Notes: generated by a model not told the origin, from the sequence alone. A stretch of 64,000 bases of DNA from Emydura subglobosa (GCA_007922225.1 ML679961.1:4665295-4729294); one strand, 5' to 3'. Counted from the first letter of the stretch, positions 36,705 to 49,249 are shown. Made by a program: numbers and translations.

Positions 36705-37650
36705 TTCATAGATTCCAAGACCAGAAAGGTCCATTGTGATGATCTAGTCCAGCCGCCTGGAAAACACAGATTAGAGCACTTCCCTGAATTAATTCCTGTT
36801 TGAACTAGAGCATAACTTTTAGAAAAAAACTCCAACCTTGATTTAAATATTTCTAGTGTTGGAGAATCCACCACAAACCTTGTTGAATCGTTCCAATGAT
36901 TAACTACCCTTACTGTTAATAGTATTGTGCCTTATTTGTAGATTGTATTTACCTAGCTTCAACTTCCAGCCATTGGATCTTGCTATACCTCTGTCTGCTA
37001 GACTGACGAGGCTTCTATTATCAAATTTCTGTTCCCCAGATAGATACTTATGGGGCATATCTACACTGCCCTACAGTTTGGAATATGGGGTGTGAATAGC
37101 AGTGCACTCCAGGGTGCTGTGCGGTAATTCCCCACGTGGACACGACAGGCATGAACTAAAAGGGTCCTGGTTCATATTAGCATAACGCTCTTCAAACAGG
37201 ACCATATTAATGCAAAGTAGGAACCTTTTAATTCACGCCGCAAGCATCCACATAGGGGAGTCACAGTGCAACACGTCCATGTGCACTGCTATTCACACCC
37301 CCATATTCCAAACCGTGGGGCAGTGCAGACATGCCCACAGGCTGTGATCAAGTCACCCGTTAGCTCTCTCTTCATTAAACTACCTAGACTGAGCTCCTGA
37401 AGTCTGTCATAATAAGGTATGTTTTCCAGACCTTTACCATTCTCATGGCTCTTCTCTGAACCCTCTTCAATTTATCAACATCTTTTTTTGAATTGGGCAC
37501 CAGAAGTGGACAAGTATTCCAGCAGCAGTTACACCAATACCAAAGAGAGAGGGGAAACCTCTCTAACCTTACTCAATATTCCCCTATTTCTACACCCCAG
37601 GATCGCTCTAGCCCTTTTAGCCACTGCATCACACAGGGAGCTCATGTTCA
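36705..37650 (-). mobile_element. CR1 LINE 3' half, split by a foldback element
   Basis: Minus strand: the C-terminal ORF2 remnant VDSPTLEIFKSRLEFF and the antisense 3' end ccaagaccagaaaggtccat mark the 3' terminus near 36707. The body continues to ctcatgttcagc near 37645. It is interrupted at 37051-37338 by a foldback element. It is closely related to the CR1 at 38473-38870. Confidence 0.88.
37051..37338. mobile_element. Foldback (near-complete palindrome) MITE nested in CR1
   Basis: The left arm ggggcatatctacactgccc and gtgtgaatagcagtgcac is mirrored by gtgcactgctattcacaccc and ggggcagtgcagacatgccc. Complementarity continues inward to a turning point near 37195, so almost the entire 288 bases can fold on themselves. 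No coding sequence. It sits inside the CR1 between atactta and caggctgtg. Confidence 0.85.
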
Positions 37651-37750
37651 GCGGAGCCCAAAGCTATGCGAGTAACTGATTTTTTTGGTTTGTTGGTAGT
37701 TCCAAAAAAAAAATCAGGAAAGAAATTGGTTCAGGTTGAACGGAAACTGA

Positions 37751-37770
37751 TTTTTTTTTTTTTTTTTTTT
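37751..37770. repeat. Poly-T run (20 T)
   Basis: Twenty consecutive T; a second T-run follows near 37855-37866. Confidence 0.9.
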
Positions 37771-37904
37771 AAATTCTCAGCAAATCAAAAAAGTTGGTAA
37801 AAACTGTTTTGCATCAAAGTAAACATGTTTTCATGTCGAGCATGTTTAGCTTTTATTTTTTTTTTTTAAATCAAAGCAAAGACAATGATGGGCTGGATTG
37901 ACAA

Positions 37905-38025
37905 AATCTAGAACGGAGAGATGGTGGTGCCCCTGTGTGTGATTAGGGCAGTCACCTGGGGGTGGGGAGAGACCAAGGTTTAAGTCCCTTCTCCAGAGCA
38001 AGGATTCAGGCCTGAGGCCTGGTCT
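37905..38025 (+). repeat. tRNA-promoter-like repeat arm
   Basis: gcagtcacctgggggtgggg, gagaccaaggtttaagtccc (B-box-like) and ttctccagagcaaggattc resemble one arm of the inverted repeat at 32990-33140. Confidence 0.5.
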
Positions 38026-38170
38026 ACACTGACACTGACTGTAGCTTGTGTATCTCCCATCGACATTCGCAAGTTGTCCTACCACGGCATCTGCACTGCA
38101 CTGCGTTGACTCATCTTCATGGTCTGGTGCTCCAGATCAGGTCACGCTGGCTTACCCCAGAGGTATAGAA
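38015..38170. mobile_element. MITE fragment with a gtctacac-type left end
   Basis: ggcctggtctacactgacac followed by tatctcccatcgac. The right end is not clearly found; the middle has ggcatctgcactgcactgcg. Confidence 0.5.
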
Positions 38171-38472
38171 ATCTCTCCTTACTCGTGCTGAATATATAAT
38201 GCAGCCACTTCTGTTAATCCCAAACCTTGAATACAACTTGGTTGAAACCAGTCTGGACTCAAAATCAAAATGAAGTCATCCTCAATCACCTCACAGAGCT
38301 GACTTCTCCAAGGTTGGGAGCAAACACTCTGCCATCTGCTGGTCTCGGGCACTCAGCAGTGGCCAGCAAGCACCCTCCAAAAGCTCTTCAGAAATCTCTC
38401 ATGCTGAGCAAGGAGTGAGAGCAGATTGATCAATCTGGCCTCCATCTTAAGACAAGGACCAGGAAAAGGCAG

Positions 38473-38870
38473 TCAGAGATTCCAAGGCCAGAAGGGACCA
38501 TTGTTGTGATAATCTGGTCTGACCTCCTGAATTACATAACACAAGATATGGGATTTCCCTGAATTAATTCCTGTTTGAATTAGAGCAGGCCTTATAGAAA
38601 AACATTCGAACTTGGTTTAAAAATGGCCAGTAATAAAGAATCCGGTTTAAGCCTGGGCAAGTTGTTCAATGGTTGAATTTGTCTAGCTTCATCTTCAAGC
38701 CACTGGAGCCTACTATATGCTTGCCCGCTAGACTGAAGAGGCTTCTATTATCAAATGTATGTTCCCCATGAAGGTATTTACAGACTGGGATCAACTCAAC
38801 CCTTACCCTTTTCTTTGTTAAGCTAAAAAAATAGACTCAAGAAGCTCAATCACTATAGTACCTGTCACTA
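38473..38870 (-). mobile_element. CR1 LINE 3' end, sibling of the 36705 copy
   Basis: Starts ccaaggccagaagggaccat and shares tttccctgaattaattcctg, gactgaagaggcttctatta and gttcccca with the 36705-37650 copy. It lacks the foldback insertion and so serves as an empty-site reference. Confidence 0.88.
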
Positions 38871-39785
38871 TCACATTAGTACCCAAGAATTTATAAGAAT
38901 TTCACAGGGGATTATGGGAACGAGTCCCTTCCCTGGGCTTCCAGAAAGCATTTAAAAACCTCCTACAAGCCACTGCTTGAGGGAGTTGCACTGGCTAATG
39001 TGTAATGGCATACCCAAAGTGCAGGGCAATGAAAGTGTGCTTGTGGGCAAAACTTCAACCAAAAAGCTGGCGACGGTGGGTGCTCAATCCCGCCAGTTCA
39101 ATTACCAACAGCTCATTTCTCTGCTGTCAACATGGCCATAGTCTAAGCTTTTGAATCCCTTTCTCTCCTAACTGTCAGAACAATTAGGTTGTCAAGCATT
39201 TCTTACCAGGGCATCTCCAAACTTTTTAATATCAAGTAATTATTTGGCACTTCTAGACCAGATGCAGTCACATTTTCAATTTAAATGCAAATAGCGTGGA
39301 GATATTTACACAGTTTGTTTCTATTTTTATAAATGCTTTTAAATTTTTAAGACAGAAGGACTTGTTACTCTGGAGGTGCACCGCGGCAAATAGCTTTTCA
39401 CCTGCGATCAAGTTAATTAGCTTCTGTGTCTGTTATTGCTTTTTTTGTGGTGGGGGTTTAAACTTCTCCACATGGTGCTGTAGAGGAGTTCATTCTGCAA
39501 ATTACTCAGTATATGAGCCATTAAATAGATGAAACTGAGATCAAAGCATGTACCACACAGCTTGGGGTCTCCTGTAACCGCCTCATGAAATAAATATTCA
39601 GAAGATGCAACTGTCATCAAAAGAGATAGGGGATACCACCTCAGGGACCAGGTTCCTCTTTCACATTTGCGAGAATCATGAGTAACCCGTATGGAGTAAT
39701 GCTGCTATTGGCTAAGTATTAGTACAATTGATTTGTTATACTGAGGTAGCAGCCCCACTCCTGGAGCAGGACTTGTGAAAGGAAG
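38871..39785. other. Unannotated intronic sequence
   Basis: No gene or recognised repeat. Confidence 0.35.
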
Positions 39786-39789
39786 TGCC

Positions 39790-39960
39790 ATATGAACACC
39801 AAACACAGACAGTCTCTGCCCCCAGAAGCTTACATTCTAAGTGTCAGACAAGAGACAGCAGGTGAGTATCGGCTGACAAATCAGGGAGCACAAGGCAACA
39901 ATGAGAGAAGGCATGTTACTAGCAGGTTAAACTATGTAACCACAAGCAAGAGAATCTACG
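39790..39960 (+). repeat. Dispersed repeat, 3' part of the ccccattg family
   Basis: acagtctctgcccccagaag, cttacattctaagtgtcaga, agagacagcaggtgagta and ggcaacaatgagagaagg follow the same order as 62920-63050. Confidence 0.55.
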
Positions 39961-40089
39961 ATAAATACTACCAAAGAGATGGACTCGAGCCATTAAACCT
40001 GAGTCCAGAGTGCAAAGCCCATTTGGAATGTAGGACTCTGCTTTGGATCCATCGCCAGGAATTAGTGTCACAGGACTGGGATATGGGTG

Positions 40090-40300
40090 GCGGCGCCTAG
40101 CGGTTGGAGCAGGAGTCAGGCCTAGGGGTTAGAGAAGGATTTGGTAGCCAGGAATCAGAGCCCAGGATCAGAGCCAAAGTTGGAACCCAGAGTCAAAAGC
40201 AGAGTCAAAGGGCAGAAGATCCGCGGGTCTGAGCCGAAGACAGAGGTCAGGAATCAGAGCCGAGGGTCAAAACCGGCTTCCCTAGAATGAGGCAAGACAG
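40090..40300. repeat. GA-rich degenerate repeat with recurring cagagcc motifs
   Basis: aatcagagcccaggatcaga, gaatcagagccgagggtca and related units recur every 8-20 bases. It may be the opposite-strand relative of 1740-1920. The class is unknown. Confidence 0.5.
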
Positions 40301-43135
40301 GAACCGGGCTGGGTCCAAGGCAGGAACACAAGCTATCCCAACCATGGGTGAGTGCAGCTACTGCTGGTTTCAAGGGCTGGTCCGTTGACTCTTCGAACCA
40401 TTCCAGGGATGTAGCCAGGCTGGCAGCCTACTACAAACCGGCTACACTCGCTAGCTTGCCGAGGGACTGGCTCTGCTGCAGGCCTCGATTCCTGCTTCTC
40501 TACCTCCTGTTTGGGTTACTGCAACATGGAGCACCACTGCAGGGAGCTGATGTTAGTCATGTTGCTTCAGGCACAACTGGAAGGTGTTCAGACACGGGCA
40601 CAGTAAAAGAACCCTAACACAATACAGCAGAACAGAACAGGAACTCCGCTGTGTTTGGGGTTGTGCAGAAGTAAAACGGGCTTACAGAGAGAAACAAGCG
40701 GACCCACACATACCAGGGTTGCATCCGGGGGACGAAGGAACAAGTGTTGCTCAATAAGCGGCAGGGCCAGGTCACCACCTGCCTTGCTCACGGGTCAGTC
40801 AGCCAGCCTCCTTTTGAGGCACAAAGCGGAGGAAAGGAAACAAACTAAGATGTTAAAGTCGCCAGCTCGCCAGTTCATCAGACGGGCAAGCAACAGCAAC
40901 ACAAGCATGGATTCAGGGACATGCCATTCTGCAAGCCGCCCATCTCGAAAACAAACTGGAAATTCACGAGTCTCATCACAAAGCCAGACGCGAACTGGAA
41001 CACAAACGAAACGATTCAGAGAAGTTGACACAATTCCCAATGGGTTTCAGGCTTGCCAAACCAATTATAAATCCTCTGTTGTACATTACAGCTGGGTGTT
41101 GATCAGGGCCAATGCCTGTATAAAGTCCACTTCTAGTGCCAAATCTGTCAAAAATATCCTTGCATGACTCCCCAAAAAGCCAAAAGGAAGTGTATTGTAA
41201 ATCTGCACTTCCCACTCTGCCCACATGCAATAAATGAAACTGAACATATGTTTGCCTTTCTTCAAAAACTTACAAAGCAAAGAAACAAGATTAGTCAAGT
41301 CCCCACACTAGGAAGTTTCCTACGCCCTAATGTGCCAGGAATTAAATATACTTTGGAGTGGACTGAAAGTTCATATTCTACTTACAAAGATTTCATGAAG
41401 GGCTTTATTCTGCCACCATTAGTTGCGCTGAATAGCTCCTTCCTCTGCAAGTGGCTTTTATTCCATGGTTTAATGACTCAAAAATTATTATTCTTGTAAA
41501 ACTTTCCAGAGCCATTAGTCACTGCGATCGGAGTCCTGACATGAGAACTTCAGTCCAACATGCCATTTCTGACAGTACTACATATGACTAATGGCATCTC
41601 AATCCTCACCATTCTTCTTGTCACGGAATACTCAATGTGATGGCTATTTTTGTTGCTTAATGTTTCCCTTTTGTACGTTAAATTATTAAGCGAAAAAAGG
41701 TCACCACAGCAAATAAATGGACACCCGGAAGGGTTCTATTAGTACAGGACACATTCTGATCCCCTTACTGATATGGGTGTTTTACTCCATGGATATTCTC
41801 ATTCGTTCCGGCAAGACTATTTGGGAAGGAGGGTCTATTCAATGGAAGTAAGGGTGTCAGAATCCAGCCCCTATTATTTAGCCGATGTAACAACTATGAC
41901 CAAATCTATTTCAGAAACAGTCTTAGAACAACGCCAGACTAACACAACCCCCTCCACCCCCCTGAAACATCATGTAGGCCGGAAGGAAGAAGACAGGACA
42001 GCTCACATATAATGGTAATCCAAACTGGAATGTGCAAATGTCAACTGCACATCAGTACAGGAGACCAAGCTCAGACTCAACCATGTGTGGCGTGAGTGGT
42101 AGCTCTGCAGCCCTTTCCCACAGGAGTACCCCAATGCAATGGGAAGACGCGAATGAATGCACAGTGCATAATCAGGCTCCAAGAGCTCACTCCAGCCATC
42201 AGAGATCATGGGCCCATTGCTGAGTATCATGTAACATCAGCTGATGTGTTTCGAATCCCAAGCAGCATGCACCGTTCTGTGAGAGTGCAGGACCAAGCCA
42301 TGAATTCCCATTATCAAGCCAAACCTGAGAGTTATTTCAGTGTAGGTATGTTTTGCTAATATAATCCCCAAATAATTGGAAATCTGCTTCTAACCCTTGT
42401 ATCTCATCACAGCACTTTAACTACAAGATTACAGAAGTGTTTCACATTGGCACTCTTTCGATGGCATGCTTTTTGAGGACTGAGCCATTTGTAAATTGCC
42501 CAGCCATTCCCGCAGAGGATTACGTTGCCGAGTTAGACAGTGTGCCTGCTACCACCTTCAGTATAAAAATAGCGCACTCTATCACACTATCTTCCCAGTT
42601 CCACTTTCCCCTTTCAGCTGTTCCGCTTGGAACCGGGAACGCAAGCCGGACTTTTTGGCATGGCTGTAATTTCGATGCCCTTTGGAGCCTTGTTGAAATG
42701 CAAATCACTCCAAGCTCAGTCACGAGCCCGGTTGTTGGGCAAGGGAGGGCATCAGGGACCCTTCTCTCCCCAGTGTGGGCTATCTGCACTGCCACGCACT
42801 GCACAAGGGGCAGAGCAGACTATGCCAGGCGGCCACCTACCTCCCATGCAGCTGAGCTGGCAAAGAGCAAGTGGAATCTTAGCTCCATCCTACCCTGACC
42901 AGCCAGACAGAACAGGCAAGCCAGCATGGGGGGGTGGGAGGGAAGGAAAAAGGGTGGCAGAGCTGTTTCAGGCAAGGCACTTTAAGGTTTTGATTTCGAT
43001 TTCTCAATAGTTTTTGTGCTTTCCATAAAAAGCATCTTTTCATGAAAGCGTGTCATCATCACCGCCGTCGCTGCAGACTAGAGAGGATGAGCGCTGTCCA
43101 ACCATCAGCAGGCGTGCTGCCCATACACTGAGGCA
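40301..43135. other. Unannotated intronic sequence
   Basis: No splice-bounded exon. The frames at 40655-41167 and 42437-42898 are motif-free and I consider them chance. Confidence 0.4.
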
Positions 43136-43139
43136 GAAG

Positions 43140-43245
43140 AGGCCTACTGGAATTGGAGGGTGTAATTCTATGGCCTGTGTTATGCATGATGTCAGACTGG
43201 ATGATCATAAAGGATCCCTACTGGCCTAAAAAGTCAATGAACCGC
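43140..43245 (+). mobile_element. CR1 3'-terminal fragment
   Basis: ctatggcctgtgttatgcat, atgtcagactggatgatcat and ggcctaaaaagtcaatgaa are the terminal CR1 sequence in sense orientation. Confidence 0.75.
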
Positions 43246-43254
43246 CTGCAGCCA

Positions 43255-43900
43255 TAAATATATCTGAGGGTTGTCTATACTAGGAAACAAGGTGGGATGT
43301 TTTGTTGGGTTTTTTTTAAAACATATATTATCTAACACACGGTAACATCCTAGTTAGCACAGGATGACAGTTTTCCAGGGGAATCCATACCTTTGGAAAA
43401 TGCCCATTAAACTAAACTGAAACATTTCAATCTTATTAAAACATTTCACTGAGGTGAGGTCAAAATATTTTATTTTGTCATTATTGTTACAAATATTATC
43501 TTGCTATCTGACATAACCTTCAAAATTGTAAATTCTAAACATTTTGTTCAAGCTCATCAAAGCAAAATATTTTGAAGAAGTCAAAATAAAATATTTGGGG
43601 ATATGCCTTTTCTTGAAAAGTTCAGAGATTTCTACTTTTCATCCCCATTCAGATTAAAATGAAATCTTGAAATCTCAGAATTTCCCACGGGATGAGAATT
43701 CCACTTTTTAACCATCTCTATTTCTAGGGAGGTTAGTAGTTTTAACATGTGTTAGCAGGTCAAGGTAACCATCTAGTAAGTACTGTTAAAACAACAATTG
43801 TGATGTCTATGCTAGTGTTTTAGCATGTTACTTAACACTTTCTAGCGAACACATGATTAAAAACAAACACCTTATTTTCCTTGTGAAGACAAGATCTGAA
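43255..43900. repeat. Possible MITE, ends with gtctatac/gtctatgc
   Basis: gggttgtctatactaggaaa at the left and gatgtctatgctagtg at about 43800, with ctaacacacggtaacatcct and aacatgtgttagcaggtcaa between as loose inverted counterparts. The boundaries and the single-element nature are uncertain. Confidence 0.35.
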
Positions 43901-44295
43901 AGAGCAACACCTCACGAAAAAGTCACATGTTGAATTTTGCCTCCTGAAACTACTCTTTAAAGTATTTTTATAGAAAAAATGATGCCCAACAGTTCAATCA
44001 GACACAGAACAGTATCAACCTATTATTTAGAAATAAAATGTCTACACGGCAAGGTTGTAGGAAGTTCCAATGAAAAGAACTGCAGAATCAATAAACTATC
44101 TACATTTTTATGTGGAATTATTTTATGAACTTATCTATGATACACCACATCCTGACAGAGTGAGAGAACACATTTGGGGTTGCAATTTCAGATAGTAAAA
44201 ATACATGGACTCATTAAGCTCTGAGGCTCCACTTTTTACACGTTCATTCTTAGAGCTGTAAACTTTTATAAGAGACCTCTGATAACTTACATACT
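43901..44295. other. Unannotated intronic sequence
   Basis: AT-rich; nothing recognised. Confidence 0.35.
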
Positions 44296-44479
44296 CACTC
44301 AGGATGTGGGAGATCCAAGTTCTGAATGGGGCACACCAGGGAGCTGAACCTGAGAAGGGGACAAGGCTCCTTTAGAAGCTCAAGCAAAGGGCCGGATTTA
44401 AAGGGGCCAGAGAGGGGGCTGAAGACCCTGGTGAAGGCTGACAGCTTGGTGAACTCTTTGCTACCGCAGAAGGGGTCCA

Positions 44480-47400
44480 TTTTTGACTGTGTGACCTAGC
44501 CGGAGGGCCGAGCTACGGAAGAGTTGCCAAGCAAGGTCAACAACCTACAGGGGGCGCCAGGAGCAAGAAAAGGCTGCAGTACCGCACCTATCGACTGGGA
44601 GACACTCAGGAGGTGTGGGCCTCCTTCCACATGATGTCCTGGTGTCCTTTCACACTGAGGAGACTCCTCTGGGGAGGGGACCCCATTTATTAGGAAGAGA
44701 CAGATATTAGTAATAGGGAATTTGATCATTGGAACCACAAATAGCTGGGTTTGTGATAAGCAGGAGAACTGCATGGCGACTTGCCTGCCGCGTGTGAAGG
44801 CTGCGGACGGCTTAAGAAATCTAGACAAATTTACGAGCAGTGCCGGGGGGGAGCCGGTGGTTGTGGTATGTGTAGGTATCAGTGACACAGGGAAAGGTTG
44901 GAGAGAGGTCCTGGAGGACAACTTTAGGCTGCTAAGTAAGAGATTAAAGTCCAGGACCTCCATGAAATGCTTCCAGTTCCAAGCACAGGGCCAGTTAGAC
45001 AGGCAGAACCACGGGGTCTCAATGCATGGATGAGACGATGGTGTAGGAAGCAGGGTTTAGATTTATTGGGAACTGGGGAACTTTTTTGGAAAGGGGGATC
45101 CCATAAAAGAAGGATGGGATCCACCTAAACCAAAATGGAACCAGATTGGTGGCATGTAAAATTAAAAAGGTTATAGTGGGGTTTAAACTAAGGGCTGAAG
45201 GAAAGCCAACAAGGGCAGAGGAGTGTGTGTTTGGACAGAGATATCCCTTGGAGAGAATTTATTAAAGGGGATACTCTATATCCTAGTAAAGAGGAGAGGA
45301 TAGAAGTTGGTATCAAGTATAGGTAGGAACTGAAGAGAAAGCGGCAAATGAAAAAAAGAGTCCCATTTAATTACATCACATGAAAGCAGACAACTAAATA
45401 TTGATACGGTTTATAAGTGCTTGTATACAAATGCTAGAAATCTAAATACTATGAAGGGTGAACTTGAGTGCATGGTATTAAATGAGAATATTGTTATAAT
45501 ATCTATCAGAGAAACTTGGTGGAACAATGATAATCAATGAGACATGGTAATACGAGGGTACAAATTATATAGGAATGAAAGTAGGTCTTGCTGGCGGGGA
45601 ATGGCCCTATATGTGAAAGAAAGCAGAAAGTCAAATACAGTAAAATCTTAAAAGAATCAAACTGTACCATAGAATCTCTATGGCTAGAAATCCCATGCCT
45701 GAATAATAAGAGTATAGCAGTGGGAATATACGACTAACCACCTGACTAGGATGGTGATGGTGACTATGAAATGCTCAGGGAGTTCAGAGAGGCTATAACA
45801 ACAGAAAAATCAATAATGAAGGGGGATTTCAGCTATCCCCACATTGACTGGATACATGTCATCTCAGGACAGGATGCAGAGATAAAATTTCTAGACACCA
45901 TTAATGACCTCTTCTTGGAGCAGCTAGTCCTGGAACCCACAAGGAGAGAGGCAATTTTTGATTTAGTCCTACGTGGAGCACAGGCTCTGGTCCAAAAGAT
46001 GAATATAGCTAAACCGCTCAGTAATAGTGACCATAATGTCATTACATTTAACATACTTGTAGTGGGGAAAACACCAAAGAAGGCCACCACTTCAGCATTT
46101 AACTTCAAAAAGGGGACACACACAAACATGAGGAAGCTAGTTAAATGAAAATAAAAAGGAACAGTCACAAGCATGAAATGCCTGCCAGTTGCATGACAAC
46201 TTTTTTAAAAAACACCATAATAGAGGCTGAAATTCAATGTATACCACTCATTAAAAAAATAAATAAAGCAAGAGGACCAAAAAAATGCCACCACAGCTAA
46301 ACAACAAAATGAAAAAGGTGTTTAGAGACAAAAAGCATCTTTTAAAAATTGGAAGTCAAATCCTACTGAGGAAAATAAAAAGGAGCATAAACTCTGTCAA
46401 CTCAAGTGTAAACGTATAACTAGGAAGGCCAAAAAAGAATTTGGAGAGCAACTAGGAAAAAAATACAAAAACTAACAGCAAATTTGTTTTTAAAGTACAT
46501 CAGAAAGAAGAAGCCTACCAAACAACCAGTGGGGCCAGTGGACAACTGAGACACTAAAGGAGCACTCAAAGAAGACAAGTCCTTTGCAGAGAAGTGAAAT
46601 TAATTCTTTCCATCGATCTTCATTGCAGAGGATGTAAGGGAGATTCCCATACATGAACCATTCTTTTTAGGTGACAAATCTGAGGAACTGTCCCAGATTG
46701 AAGTGTCAGTAGAGGAGGTTTTGGAACAAATTGATAAATTGAACAGTAATAAGTCAACAGGAACAGATGGTATTCACCCAAGAGTTCTGAAGGAACTCAG
46801 ATATGAAACTGCAGAACTACTAACGGTGGTATGTAATCTCTCTCTTAAATCAGACTCTGTACCAGATGACTGATGGATAGATAATGTACTGAGATAATGA
46901 CTGATGGATAGATAATGTACTGCTGTTTTTTTTAAAAAAAGGCTTCAGAGGCGATCCTGGCAATTACAGGCTGGTATGCCTAATTTCAGTACCAGGCAAA
47001 TTGGTGAAACTATAGCAAAAACAGAATTATCAGACACTGATAAACATGATATGCTGAGGATGTCAACATGGCTTCTGTAAAGGCAAATCATGACTCACCA
47101 ATTTATTAGAATTCCTTGAGGGGGTCAACATACATGTGGATAAGAGTGATCCAGTGTATATAGTGTACTTGGACTTTCAGAAAGCCTTTGACAAGGTCCC
47201 TAACCAAAGGTTCTGAGGCAAACTTAGCAATTGTGGGAAAAGAGGGAAGGCCCTTTCACGGATCAATAACTGGCTAAAAGGCAGGAAACAAAGAGTAGGA
47301 ATAAATGCTCAGTTTTCACAGTGGAGAGAGGTAAATAGTGGGGTTCCCTAAGGATCTCTATTGGGACCAGTGCTATTCAACACATTCATAAATGACCGGA

Positions 47401-48390
47401 AAAAGGGGTAAACAGTGTGGTGGCAATGTTTGCAGATGATACAAAATTACTCAAGATAGTTAAGTCCAAAGTAGGCTGTGAAGAGTTTCAAAGGGATGGG
47501 TGACTTGGCAATAAAATGGCAGATGAAATTCAATGGTGAAATATGCAAAGTAATGCACATTGAAAACATAATCCCTACTATGCAAAAAAAAATGATGGGG
47601 TCCAAATTAGTTGTTACCACTCACGAAAGAGATTGTAGAGTCACTCTGAAAACATCCATTCAATGTGCAGGGGCAGTCAAAAAAGCTAACAATATTAGGA
47701 ACCATTAAGAAAGGGATAGATAATAAGACCAAAAATACTGTAATGCTACCATATAAATCCATGGTACACCCACACCTGGAATACTGCATGCAGTTCTGGT
47801 CTCCACATCTCAAAAAAGATATATTAGAACTGGAAAAGGTGCAGAGAAGGGCAACAAAAATAACTAAAGGTATGGAACAGCTTCCGTTTCAGGAGAGATT
47901 AAAAAGACGGGGACTGCTCAACTTGGAAAAGAGATGACTAAAGGGGCATATGATTGAGGTCCATAAAATCATGACTGGTGTGAAGAAAGTGAATAAAGAA
48001 GTATTATTTACTCCTTTCACATAACACAAGAACCAAGGCCACCCTATGAAATTACTAGGCAGGAAGTTTAAAACAAACAAAAGGAAGTAGTCCTTCACAC
48101 AATGTGATAGCCAAATGTATAAGTGGGTTCAAAAAATAATTAGATCAGTTCATATAGGAGAGGTCCATCAATGGCTATTATTCAAGATGGTCAGAGATGT
48201 GACCCCATGCCCCTGGTGTCCCTAACCCTCTGACTGTCAGATACCAGGAGTGGATGACCAGGGAAGTATCACTCAATTGCTCTGTTCTATACATTCCCTT
48301 TGAAGCACCTGGCACTGGCCACAGCCAGAAAACCAGATACTGGGCTAGATGGACCGTTGGTCCCAGAATGGCCATTCGTATGTTCTCCTT
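44480..48390 (+). mobile_element. Nearly full-length, degenerate CR1 LINE
   Basis: The largest element in the window, with all CR1 parts in order. (1) ORF1 esterase-like remains: GGEPVVVVCVGISDTGKGW and EDNFRLLSKRLKSRTS at 44850-44960, then GIHLNQNGT near 45120. (2) Endonuclease: YTNARNLNTMKGELE near 45430, GDFSYPHIDW at about 45820, EPTRREAIFDLVL and SNSDHNVITF to 46050. (3) Reverse transcriptase: NKSTGTDGIHPRVLKEL near 46760, YLDFQKAFDKVP near 47170-47205, FADDTKL near 47430, LPYKSMVHPHLEYCMQFW and KVQRRATKITKGMEQL to 47900. (4) A turtle-type 3' end (gggctagatggaccgttggt) at 48340. Multiple stops, frameshifts and a 31-base duplication make it inactive. The 5' edge may lie as early as 44300. 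Confidence 0.93.
46867..46928. repeat. 31-base tandem duplication inside the CR1 RT region
   Basis: tgactgatggatagataatg followed by tactgagataa occurs twice in a row (second copy diverges at its end). It lies within the RT-coding part, just after PDD, and disrupts the frame. Confidence 0.9.
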
Positions 48391-49035
48391 ACCCATGATT
48401 GTTATTCGGTTTAAGTAAATTACAGCAAGAAACGTTATTTTAAGCCATCCACTCCTTAGTAACAGGGCTGGTGATTCCAAGAATGCTAGCTATCCACCTC
48501 TGTTTTCTTGAGTGTATTTTTGACAATCTGAACAGTTTGTTCTACCAGCTCATTTAACCTTGGGCACTTTGGATGTGATTTATATAGCTCAAAACCCTAA
48601 TGCTTGGCAAACACTTTTGGGCTAATGTAAAGGGTGGGTCCATTTTTTGAACAGAGTCGATTGGGAATTCCACTTCTTGGAAAAATAGATTTCAGGGGAT
48701 GTGAAACAGACTCACACAGGCAAGACTCAGAAGAGGTTTTTTGACACATTTTTCCCGGGTTGTTCTAATATTTGCAGAGGATGACACACTTTCAAGCAAC
48801 ATCAGCAATCTGTATGTTCATTCCCACCCGGGAAAGGGTTCCTCTGGCCCTCTTTTTGCATAATTCCATGCCCACACGTCCTTCAGGAATGCTACCTCAC
48901 ATTTTTGTCCTAATGCTGAATGGAGTAGCCAGCTTTTCTCCTCTGAGGTTTGTATCCCCCAAAACCTTAACTCTTCACAGATTAGTAATGAAGAACCAGG
49001 GAAGAAACTTTGCCCTTTGTTTCTGGTAATCCCTT
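48391..49035. other. Unannotated intronic sequence
   Basis: No gene or recognised repeat. Confidence 0.35.
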
Positions 49036-49039
49036 TGGA

Positions 49040-49235
49040 GTATTTGTACTCCTAGAGCAAGATTTTCAAAAGTCACCCGGGATTTTCAGTGCCCAATTTG
49101 AGACACATTAAAGAGCCCTGACTTTCTAAAAGCATTGAGCACCTGACCTCTCAGAATCAGGCTCCTGTGAGGCGTCTCCAGCTGCACCATCCCAAAACGG
49201 AAGTAATGAAAATGCCTAATTATTTTAAAAATCAA
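49040..49235 (+). repeat. Ancient dispersed repeat (gattttcaaaagt family)
   Basis: gattttcaaaagtcacccgg, gattttcagtgcccaatttg and the tail tgaaaatgcctaattatttt resemble a common reptile/amniote conserved repeat. Identity is from memory of its composition only. Confidence 0.4.
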
Positions 49236-49249
49236 GCCTTGGTCCCTTA

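Noticed and set aside
42437..43010. Plus-strand frames of 153 and 127 codons
   Set aside because: No family resemblance, no Ig or other domain pattern, no flanking splice logic on a strand opposite to the host gene.
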